In this document: piece after piece, positions 18,541-26,124 of the stretch
Numbering within the stretch: position 1 is the first letter of the stretch
Layout of the letters: each line of letters begins with the position of its first letter
NCBI GenBank assembly: GCA_964415885.1
Contig: CAYQCE010000014.1
Span: 1 to 64,000 of the forward strand
DNA: 64,000 nucleotides
Source of the DNA: CAYQCE01 sp964415885
Lineage (GTDB): Bacteria; Zixibacteria; MSB-5A5; JAABVY01; JAHJOQ01
Direction of reading: 5' to 3'
Position numbers and translations under genes: made by a program
The notes under the pieces: model-generated
What the model saw: only the letters and a program-made list of their open reading frames with translations
The model's database searches: none
What the model was told of the DNA's origin: nothing

Positions 18541-19524
18541 ATGACCTGGGAATTCGTTATCATATCTGCCGTTAAAGTGGTGGTTGTGTTTGCGGTCCTT
18601 CTAACCGGATGCGCATACATGACATGGCTCGAGCGTAAGCTCGTGGCGCGAATCCAGACCCGGCTCGGTCCGATGAATGCCGGCCCGCAGGGTTTGCTTC
18701 AGCCGCTTGCGGATATGATCAAGCTGGTCTTCAAGGAAGACATCATCCCGGGACATGTGGATCGAACAATATACGCGCTTGCCCCGCTCGCGGCGTTCAT
18801 TCCGGCAACGCTCTCGATCGCGGTTGTGCCCTTCGGTGATACGATCAACATCTTCGGCTATGAGGTCGATATGGTGATCTCGAACCTGAGTATCGGAGTT
18901 CTGTTTATACTCGCGGTGACCTCACTCGAGGTCTACGCTCTGATCATGGCGGGATGGGCATCGAACTCGAAATACTCTCTGCTTGGAGGGCTTCGATCCT
19001 CGGCGCAGATGATCTCATACGAAGTCGGAATGGGTCTCGCTATAGTCACCGTAGTTTTGATGGCCGGATCGCTGAATCTGGTGGAGATCGTGAGACAGCA
19101 GAGCTCGGTTCTGGACTGGTTCTTCTTCAAGAATCCGGTGGCGTTCATCCTGTATATGATTTGTGCGATGGCGGAGACTAACCGCTCACCGTTCGACCTC
19201 CCGGAAGCGGAGAGTGAGCTTGTAGCCGGGTATCACACTGAGTATTCTTCCATGAAATTCGGTATGTTCTTCGTCGGCGAATACGCGAATATGATAACCG
19301 TGGGCGCAATAGGGGCGACGCTGTTTTTCGGTGGCTGGCAGGGGCCGGTGCTGCCACCGATAGTCTGGTTCATTATCAAGGTGGCGATCTTCCAGGTTTT
19401 CTATATCTGGACGCGTGGGACGCTGCCAAGGTTTAGATACGATCAGCTCATGAATTTCGGATGGAAGGTGATTTTGCCGGTAGCGCTGGTCAACGTTATA
19501 GTAACAGCTTTCTTCAAACTGTAA
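18541..19524 (+). CDS. nuoH: NADH-quinone oxidoreductase subunit H
   Basis: 327 residues, about eight membrane helices. Family segments are visible: TWLERKLVARIQTRLGPMNAGPQGLLQPLADMIKL in two parts near residue 30, and AETNRSPFDLPEAESELVAG near 220, which lines the quinone entry. Connects the peripheral arm to the proton-pumping arm. One base after nuoG. Confidence 0.97.
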   Translation: MTWEFVIISAVKVVVVFAVLLTGCAYMTWLERKLVARIQTRLGPMNAGPQGLLQPLADMIKLVFKEDIIPGHVDRTIYALAPLAAFIPATLSIAVVPFGDTINIFGYEVDMVISNLSIGVLFILAVTSLEVYALIMAGWASNSKYSLLGGLRSSAQMISYEVGMGLAIVTVVLMAGSLNLVEIVRQQSSVLDWFFFKNPVAFILYMICAMAETNRSPFDLPEAESELVAGYHTEYSSMKFGMFFVGEYANMITVGAIGATLFFGGWQGPVLPPIVWFIIKVAIFQVFYIWTRGTLPRFRYDQLMNFGWKVILPVALVNVIVTAFFKL

Positions 19525-19535
19525 ACGGGAACACA

Positions 19536-20018
19536 ATGTTTGAGTGGATTAAGAGATATTTTCTTGCGATTCCGATAGGCTACTTCACGACGCTGAAGAA
19601 TATGCTGCGGAAGCCGGTCTCTTTTCAGTATCCGAAAGAGAAGAGAGACATGTTTCCCCGGTATCGTGGACTTCATTTTCTCGAGAGGTACGAAGACGGT
19701 TCCGAAAGATGCGTGTGCTGCGGGCTGTGCGCTGCTGCATGCCCGGCGGATGCTATCTATATGGAACCCGAAGAGACAGACAAGGGAGAACGCAAGGCTC
19801 GTATCTACGAGATAAATGAGATTCGCTGTATTTTCTGCGGATACTGCGAGGAGGCCTGTCCGGAAGAAGCGATCTTCCTCGGTAAGGAGTATGAATTCTC
19901 CGCTGATTCCAGGGAGAAGTTCATCTACACCAAGGAAGACATGCTGGTGAAATGGCCTCGCGAGAAGCCGTCACCGGTGAGATTCATTCGCAAGAAGAGA
20001 AGACCATACTGGAGTTAG
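19536..20018 (+). CDS. nuoI: NADH-quinone oxidoreductase subunit I (N6a/N6b clusters)
   Basis: 160 residues from ATG 19536; the longer frame from 19461 would overlap nuoH and is disfavoured. Two 4Fe-4S motifs, CVCCGLCAAACP and CIFCGYCEEACP, bind N6a and N6b. The protein forms part of the wire between NuoG and NuoB. Confidence 0.96.
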   Translation: MFEWIKRYFLAIPIGYFTTLKNMLRKPVSFQYPKEKRDMFPRYRGLHFLERYEDGSERCVCCGLCAAACPADAIYMEPEETDKGERKARIYEINEIRCIFCGYCEEACPEEAIFLGKEYEFSADSREKFIYTKEDMLVKWPREKPSPVRFIRKKRRPYWS

Positions 20019-20043
20019 GGACCAAAGCTAAGCTGGGAATTCT

Positions 20044-20553
20044 ATGCTGGACTGGGTAATCTTTGGAATCGCCGCCTTCACATCAGTAGTCTGCTGTATC
20101 CTTGTGATCACGCAGAAGAGCCCTGTACGATCAGTTATATTTCTGATTATGGCGTTCTTTGCGCAGGCGATACTGTTCGTGCAGCTATCGGCTCTGTTCG
20201 TTGCGGCGTTGCAGATAATTGTGTACGCCGGGGCGATACTGGTGCTGTTTCTGTTCATCATCATGCTCCTGAATCTGCGCGAGGATGAGTTCGGCAAAGA
20301 CAAATACCCATTCCAGAGGTTCGCTGCCGTGGTGCTCGGCGCCGCGCTCATTGTCGAAATTATCCTGGTCATAATACGCGGGCAGACCCAGGAGGCCTCC
20401 GCCGTAACCGTTCCGCCGGACTTTGGATCTGTGGAATCGATTGGGGAGCTGCTGTTTACGAAATATGTCTTGCCTTTCGAGGCGACATCGTTTCTTTTGA
20501 TGGCTGCGATACTCGGAGCTGTGGTGCTTGCCAAGAGGAGACTGGACGACTGA
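20044..20553 (+). CDS. nuoJ: NADH-quinone oxidoreductase subunit J
   Basis: 169 residues, five predicted membrane helices. The VYAGAILVLFLFIIMLL helix is the conserved third helix that contains the pi-bulge in solved structures. Membrane-arm subunit next to NuoK and NuoA. Confidence 0.94.
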   Translation: MLDWVIFGIAAFTSVVCCILVITQKSPVRSVIFLIMAFFAQAILFVQLSALFVAALQIIVYAGAILVLFLFIIMLLNLREDEFGKDKYPFQRFAAVVLGAALIVEIILVIIRGQTQEASAVTVPPDFGSVESIGELLFTKYVLPFEATSFLLMAAILGAVVLAKRRLDD

Positions 20554-20554
20554 T

Positions 20555-20857
20555 ATGATTCCGCTCGAGGCATATCTGATTCTATCGGGGCTGATATTTT
20601 CCATCGGTGTGATCGGCGTGCTCGTGTCGCGTAACATGATCGTCATGTTCATGTCGGTCGAGATCATGCTCAACGGCTGCAACCTCGCGCTGATCGCGTT
20701 CGCGCGGTCGCTTCAGGATGTCTCAGGGCATATTTTCGTGTTCATAGTCTTTGCGGTGGCCGCTGCCGAAGCAGCCGTCGGACTCGCAATTATTGTCGCG
20801 GCATTCCGTAACCGCGAGACCATAAATGTCGACGAATTCAACATTATGCAGAGATAG
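20555..20857 (+). CDS. nuoK: NADH-quinone oxidoreductase subunit K
   Basis: 100 residues from ATG 20555, one base after the nuoJ stop. Three helices with the conserved glutamates in MSVEIMLNGCNLALIAFA and in AAAEAAVGLAIIVA, both part of the proton path. Confidence 0.96.
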   Translation: MIPLEAYLILSGLIFSIGVIGVLVSRNMIVMFMSVEIMLNGCNLALIAFARSLQDVSGHIFVFIVFAVAAAEAAVGLAIIVAAFRNRETINVDEFNIMQR

Positions 20858-20873
20858 GGGAGAGACCGATTAG

Positions 20874-22802
20874 ATGAACTACCTCTGGATCATACCATTC
20901 CTGCCGCTGGTCGGTTTTCTGATCAACGGTTTGATCGGCAAGCGACTGCCGAGAAGTGTGGTCGCGCTGATAGCGTGTGGTTCAGTTGGTGCGTCATTCC
21001 TGGTCTCGGTTAAGGCGCTGATCGATCTTCTCGGTCTCGATGCGGAATACCGCGCGGTCGAGCAGGTACTCTTCACCTGGATACCATCGGGTGTATTCCA
21101 TGTCGACGTCGCGTTTCTTTTGGATCCACTTTCTGCTGTCATGATACTCGTGGTGTCCGGTGTCGGATTTCTTATTCATGTCTATTCGATCGGATACATG
21201 TCGCACGACGAAGAGTTCTCGCGCTTCTTCACTTATATGAATCTGTTCGCGGCATCTATGCTTACGCTGGTGCTGGCGAACAATTTCCTCCTGCTGTATG
21301 TCGGCTGGGAGGCGGTCGGACTCTGTTCGTATCTTCTGATCGGGTTCTGGTACAAGAAGCAGTCGGCGGCATCCGCGGGTAAGAAAGCATTCATAGTCAA
21401 CAGGATCGGCGATTTTGGTTTCGCTATCGGGATTATGCTGATCTTCTGGACGTTCGGATCACTCAATTTTTCGGAAGTATTTCAGGCTGCATCGACTGAG
21501 TACCATGTCGGCAGCACGCTGATGATGACAATTACCCTCCTCTTATTTGTAGGAGCAACCGGCAAATCGGCGCAGATACCTCTTTATGTCTGGCTGCCGG
21601 ACGCCATGGAAGGCCCTACGCCGGTTTCGGCATTGATTCATGCCGCGACTATGGTAACTGCGGGAGTCTATATGGTCGCGCGGTGCAATGTGCTCTACCT
21701 GCTCTCGCCGACGACTCTGCTCGTGGTAGCGATAATCGGTGCGGCGACAGCGTTCTTTGCGGCGACGATGGGTATGGCGCAGAATGATATTAAACGCGTA
21801 CTTGCGTATTCGACTATATCGCAGCTCGGGTATATGTTTCTCGCTTGCGGCGTTGCCGCATTCGGCGCAGGAGTGTTTCACCTCATGACTCACGCATTCT
21901 TCAAAGCGCTTCTTTTCCTCGGGGCTGGATCGGTGATCCATGCGATGTCGGAAGAGCAGGACATGCGAAAGATGGGCGGGCTTAGAAGCAAGATCAAGGT
22001 GACCTACTGGACGATGCTGCTCGCCACACTTGCGATCGCCGGCATTCCGGGCTTCTCAGGGTTCTTCTCGAAGGATGAAATTCTCTGGAAAGCCGTCAAT
22101 GCGCCGGACTACGGCGTGATTTTATGGATAGTCGGTGCCGTCACAGCCGCAATCACTGCGTTCTACATGTTCAGGCTGGTCTTCCTGACTTTCTTCGGCA
22201 AGGGACGCTACGATCAGCATACGGGGGAGCATTTGCACGAATCCCCCAAATCGATGTTGTTTGCGCTGGTCGTGCTTGCTGTGTTGTCCGTCGCAGGAGG
22301 CTGGATAGGCATTCCGGAATCGCTCGGGGGCGGAAATCAGTTCGAACATTTCCTGCACCCGGTGTTTGCGCAAGGTGAGGCAATTGCTCATCACGAGGCG
22401 CACGCGTTCGGACATTCGACCGAGTATATGCTGATGGCTATCACAGTGTTCCTGGCGCTCGTTGCGATCTATTTCGCGTATATGCTATATGTTCGCAAGC
22501 CGGAACTCGCCACAAAGCTCCGCACCAGCATGTCCGGACTGCACAAGCTTGTCTACAACAAGTACTATGTTGATGAAATCTACAATGCACTGATAGTAAA
22601 ACCGCTCGTCAACTTCTCCATATTTTTGTGGAAGGTTGTCGATGTGGCGATCATAGATGGAATAGTGAACGGGCTAGCCTACATGGTCCAGTCGTTCTCG
22701 TCGTCCGGCCGCAAGATGCAGACGGGGCTCGTTCGCAACTACGCCCTGTTCTTCCTCTGTGGAGTTGTAGTGGTTGTGTTCTTCTTTCTTTCGTTGAGGT
22801 AG
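20874..22802 (+). CDS. nuoL: NADH-quinone oxidoreductase subunit L
   Basis: 642 residues, antiporter-like subunit with a long lateral helix near the C-terminus. The YVGWEAVGLCSYLLIGFWY segment carries the key glutamate. WLPDAMEGPTPVSALIHAAT and the KRVLAYSTISQLGYMFL segment carry conserved lysine and histidine sites. Distal end of the membrane arm. Confidence 0.97.
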   Translation: MNYLWIIPFLPLVGFLINGLIGKRLPRSVVALIACGSVGASFLVSVKALIDLLGLDAEYRAVEQVLFTWIPSGVFHVDVAFLLDPLSAVMILVVSGVGFLIHVYSIGYMSHDEEFSRFFTYMNLFAASMLTLVLANNFLLLYVGWEAVGLCSYLLIGFWYKKQSAASAGKKAFIVNRIGDFGFAIGIMLIFWTFGSLNFSEVFQAASTEYHVGSTLMMTITLLLFVGATGKSAQIPLYVWLPDAMEGPTPVSALIHAATMVTAGVYMVARCNVLYLLSPTTLLVVAIIGAATAFFAATMGMAQNDIKRVLAYSTISQLGYMFLACGVAAFGAGVFHLMTHAFFKALLFLGAGSVIHAMSEEQDMRKMGGLRSKIKVTYWTMLLATLAIAGIPGFSGFFSKDEILWKAVNAPDYGVILWIVGAVTAAITAFYMFRLVFLTFFGKGRYDQHTGEHLHESPKSMLFALVVLAVLSVAGGWIGIPESLGGGNQFEHFLHPVFAQGEAIAHHEAHAFGHSTEYMLMAITVFLALVAIYFAYMLYVRKPELATKLRTSMSGLHKLVYNKYYVDEIYNALIVKPLVNFSIFLWKVVDVAIIDGIVNGLAYMVQSFSSSGRKMQTGLVRNYALFFLCGVVVVVFFFLSLR

Positions 22803-22803
22803 G

Positions 22804-24363
22804 ATGAACGACTATATATTGACAATAACGACTTTTCTACCGCTTCTCGGCATTCTCGTTCTGATGCCGATTCGGAAGGAGTCGGAGAATGCACTGAAGT
22901 ATGTGGCGTGGGTATTCTCGTTTGCCACGTTTGTGCTGTCGCTCTATCTCTACTTCAACTTCGACTCCGATATGCCCGGAATGCAGTTCGCGGTCAAGAT
23001 TCCATGGATAGTTGACTGGGGAATATCATATAGCATCGGCATGGATGGTCTCAGCCTTTGGCTCTATATCCTGACCACTTTCCTTACCTGGCTGGCTATC
23101 TGGTCATCCTGGTCGGCAATAAAGGACAGGCTGAAGGGCTACCTGATCTCACTTCTTCTTCTGGAAGTCGGAATGCTCGGGGTGTTCATTGCGCTTGACC
23201 TGTTCCTCTTCTATGTCTTCTGGGAGCTGATGCTGATACCGATGTATTTCCTGATCGGGTTGTGGGGCGGTGTTAATCGACTCTACGCCACGATCAAGTT
23301 CGTGCTCTTTACACTCGTCGGTTCGCTCATGATGCTTGTCGCAATCGTCGCACTGCTCATCATGCATCATTCGGCCATGGGGTATTACTCGTTTGATCTG
23401 CTGGATATGTTCAAGCTGGATATCTCGCTTCAGGTTCAGATGTGGCTGTTCGCGGCGTTCGCGCTGGCGTTCGCGATCAAGGTTCCGATGTTCCCGTTCC
23501 ACACCTGGCTTCCGGACGCTCATGTTCAGGCGCCTACTGCGGGATCGGTAATTCTCGCGGGCGTGCTGCTGAAAATGGGAACTTACGGATTCCTGCGTTT
23601 CTGCATTCCTCTGTTTCCGGATGCGTTCCATGAATATATTCCTCTGATATCCGTCCTCGCAGTGATAGGCATAATCTACGGCGCACTTGTGGCAATGGTT
23701 CAGAAGGACGTCAAGTCACTCGTAGCGTTTTCGTCCGTTTCGCATCTCGGATTCATTATGCTCGGAATGACTGCTCTGAACATGCAGGGTATGCAGGGTG
23801 CGGTAATTCAGATGATCAATCATGGCATATCTACGGGCGCGCTGTTCCTTATTGTGGGGATGATATATGAACGGCGTCACACGCGGATGATCCGAGACCT
23901 GAATGGGCTGTTTACATCGATGCCGGTCTGGACGACATTCTTCATTATCGTTTCGCTGTCGTCGATTGGGTTGCCGTTCACGAATGGTTTCGTAGGCGAA
24001 TTTTTGATCCTGCTTGGAGTGTTCAAGGCTAACGTGACGTATGCAGTACTGGCGGCGTTCGGGATCATTCTCGCGGCCGGGTATATGCTCTGGATGCTGC
24101 AGCGGACAGTGTTCGGAGAGATCGTAAATGAGGAAAACAAAAATCTTAAAGATATAAATCTGCGCGAGAAGCTGATTCTGATACCTTTGATAGTTCTGAT
24201 TTTCTGGATTGGACTCTACCCGAAGACATTCTTTGATCCGATGGAGAAGTCACTCGATTTGATATTGCGCAAGGCGCGGATCGCTCAAGTCGACGAACAG
24301 CCGAGCAAGACGCAAGAGTATGGTTTCAATGTAACTTCCCAAATCGATGAGAGTGAGGAGTAA
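22804..24363 (+). CDS. nuoM: NADH-quinone oxidoreductase subunit M
   Basis: 519 residues, second antiporter-like subunit. FYVFWELMLIPMYFLIGLWG holds the conserved glutamate, followed by FHTWLPDAHVQAPTAGSV and KDVKSLVAFSSVSHLGF. Starts one base after nuoL. Confidence 0.97.
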   Translation: MNDYILTITTFLPLLGILVLMPIRKESENALKYVAWVFSFATFVLSLYLYFNFDSDMPGMQFAVKIPWIVDWGISYSIGMDGLSLWLYILTTFLTWLAIWSSWSAIKDRLKGYLISLLLLEVGMLGVFIALDLFLFYVFWELMLIPMYFLIGLWGGVNRLYATIKFVLFTLVGSLMMLVAIVALLIMHHSAMGYYSFDLLDMFKLDISLQVQMWLFAAFALAFAIKVPMFPFHTWLPDAHVQAPTAGSVILAGVLLKMGTYGFLRFCIPLFPDAFHEYIPLISVLAVIGIIYGALVAMVQKDVKSLVAFSSVSHLGFIMLGMTALNMQGMQGAVIQMINHGISTGALFLIVGMIYERRHTRMIRDLNGLFTSMPVWTTFFIIVSLSSIGLPFTNGFVGEFLILLGVFKANVTYAVLAAFGIILAAGYMLWMLQRTVFGEIVNEENKNLKDINLREKLILIPLIVLIFWIGLYPKTFFDPMEKSLDLILRKARIAQVDEQPSKTQEYGFNVTSQIDESEE

Positions 24364-24368
24364 TCACT

Positions 24369-24581
24369 GTGGCAGAAGTCAAAATATATATCAAACAGGG
24401 ATGCCCGTACTGCGCGGCTGCGAAGGAAGACCTTCAGAAACGCGGAGTCGAGTACGACGAATTCGACGTCAAGGCGGATCCAAAGAACGCAGAGGCGGCA
24501 TTGAAATACTCTGATGGGCAGAGGATAGTGCCGGTCATTGTTACCGGTGATGACGTTCAACTCGGCTTTGGTGGAGGCTGA
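24369..24581 (+). CDS. Uxx-star-type glutaredoxin-like protein inside the nuo operon
   Basis: 70 residues, GTG start five bases after nuoM. Thioredoxin-fold sequence with KQGCPYCAAAKEDL (CPYC redox pair), a cis-proline IVPVIV and the ending LGFGGG. This short form with a GFGG tail resembles the Uxx-star family, in which the first active-site residue is often selenocysteine. Here both positions are ordinary TGC cysteines. It probably reduces a disulfide or mixed disulfide. Lying between nuoM and nuoN in the same direction, it is likely co-transcribed with complex I. Confidence 0.78.
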   Translation: MAEVKIYIKQGCPYCAAAKEDLQKRGVEYDEFDVKADPKNAEAALKYSDGQRIVPVIVTGDDVQLGFGGG

Positions 24582-24596
24582 GGATTTTAGATAATC

Positions 24597-24613
24597 TCGG
24601 GCGGTTCGCCCGA
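24597..24613 (+). other. Small stem-loop before nuoN
   Basis: TCGGGCG (24597-24603) and CGCCCGA (24607-24613) form a perfect seven-base stem with a GTT loop in the 63-base gap between the glutaredoxin-like gene and nuoN. No T-tract follows. It may affect message stability or nuoN translation. Confidence 0.45.
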
Positions 24614-24644
24614 CAGATTTCTTGAATCGAGTGAGAGAGATAAG

Positions 24645-26093
24645 ATGGAATTGCAGTTTCCGACTATAGAATACTCGGCGATCATCCCGGAGATCATCAT
24701 CGGCGCGTTCGCGCTCCTGGTGATGCTCGTAGCTCCGTTTATCAGTCGCGACAAAAGATGGCTTACCGGTCATCTATCGTGGCTCGGAGTGATAGCGGCG
24801 GCAGCAGCCTTGTTCTACACCTGGGGGACATACACGACGACTTTCGCCGGCCTCTACGTCATTGATCAGCTCTCGCTGCTGTTCAAGGCGGTTTTCCTCC
24901 TTGGAACACTTCTCGTGATCTTCATGTCGGACAATTTCATCCGTGCACGATCATGGGCGGCCGGTGAGTACTATGCGCTGCTGCTCTTTGCCACGCTCGG
25001 GATGATGCTCATGTCATCCGCAGGTGATCTGATCGTATTCTTCATCGGACTCGAGATAATGTCCGTCTGCCTCTACGTGCTCGCCGGTTTCCAGCGGGAC
25101 GATCTCAAATCGAGTGAGGCGTCGGTCAAATATTTCCTTCTCGGTGCGTTTGCTACCGGCTTCGTTGTGTTCGGTCTTGCGTTCGTGTTCGGTGCTCTCG
25201 GCACGACATCGATCTCGAGCATGTTTAGTCCCGAGCAGTACAAGTTCGAGAATTCGCACATCTACTTGATGCTCGGCGGGGCCATGCTTCTGATTGGTCT
25301 CGGATTCAAGATAGCGTCGTTCCCGTTCCATATGTGGGTGCCGGATGTCTATCAGGGTGCTCCGACTATGGTAACAGCGTTCATGTCGGCAGGTCCCAAG
25401 GCGGCTGCAATCGCTGTGCTGATTCGCGTGTTCATCTTCGCGTTCGGCGAGTACTCGTCGCAGTTGGTCCCGATCTTCTGGGCACTCTCGATTCTCACGA
25501 TGTTCACCGGGAATATCCTCGCCATTGCACAATCTAACGTGAAGCGAATGCTCGCGTATTCGTCCATCGCTCACGCAGGATACATGCTCATTGCATTTGT
25601 CGCGGCATCCGAGGAGGCCGTTTCGGCCGCCGTTTTCTACACGCTGGCCTATACCGTGATGAATGTCGGGGCGTTCATGGTCGTGCTGGCGGTCGAGGCC
25701 AAAGAGGATGGCGACACCGACCTTACCGGTTTCACCGGACTCGGGAGACGTCATCCTATTCTCGGCGCAACGATGACTCTCTTCATGATATCCCTCGGCG
25801 GTATTCCGCCGACTGCGGGGTTTGCCGCCAAGTTCTTCCTGTTTAAGGCCGCGATAACCGAGGGACATGTTCTCCTCGCCGTTATCGCAGTAATCAACAG
25901 TCTCATCTCAGTATACTACTATCTTCGAATAGTTGTCGTGATGTTCATGATTGATACAGAGACCGAGTTTAAGCCGGTTACGTACCCGGCCTTCCTCTAT
26001 GTTGGGCTGGTTGTGACTGTGATGGGCGTGTTCGCGCTCGGTTTGTTCCCCAATTCGATTTTCCCGTTTGGGCTTTCACTGCTCTCACCGTAG
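24645..26093 (+). CDS. nuoN: NADH-quinone oxidoreductase subunit N
   Basis: 482 residues, third antiporter-like subunit. FFIGLEIMSVCLYVLAGFQR, FHMWVPDVYQGAPTMVTAFM and KRMLAYSSIAHAGYML are the usual conserved segments. Last gene of the operon; it faces a convergent protease gene with a 31-base gap and no obvious terminator. Confidence 0.97.
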   Translation: MELQFPTIEYSAIIPEIIIGAFALLVMLVAPFISRDKRWLTGHLSWLGVIAAAAALFYTWGTYTTTFAGLYVIDQLSLLFKAVFLLGTLLVIFMSDNFIRARSWAAGEYYALLLFATLGMMLMSSAGDLIVFFIGLEIMSVCLYVLAGFQRDDLKSSEASVKYFLLGAFATGFVVFGLAFVFGALGTTSISSMFSPEQYKFENSHIYLMLGGAMLLIGLGFKIASFPFHMWVPDVYQGAPTMVTAFMSAGPKAAAIAVLIRVFIFAFGEYSSQLVPIFWALSILTMFTGNILAIAQSNVKRMLAYSSIAHAGYMLIAFVAASEEAVSAAVFYTLAYTVMNVGAFMVVLAVEAKEDGDTDLTGFTGLGRRHPILGATMTLFMISLGGIPPTAGFAAKFFLFKAAITEGHVLLAVIAVINSLISVYYYLRIVVVMFMIDTETEFKPVTYPAFLYVGLVVTVMGVFALGLFPNSIFPFGLSLLSP

Positions 26094-26124
26094 TTTGCCT
26101 GATTCTCTCAAACAGACTGAGATC

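Noticed and set aside
24369..24581. Selenoprotein in the nuo operon
   Set aside because: Although the family often uses selenocysteine, both active-site codons here are TGC, not TGA.
26094..26124. Terminator between nuoN and the subtilase gene
   Set aside because: No stable stem or T-tract in the 31 bases; read-through from both sides cannot be excluded.
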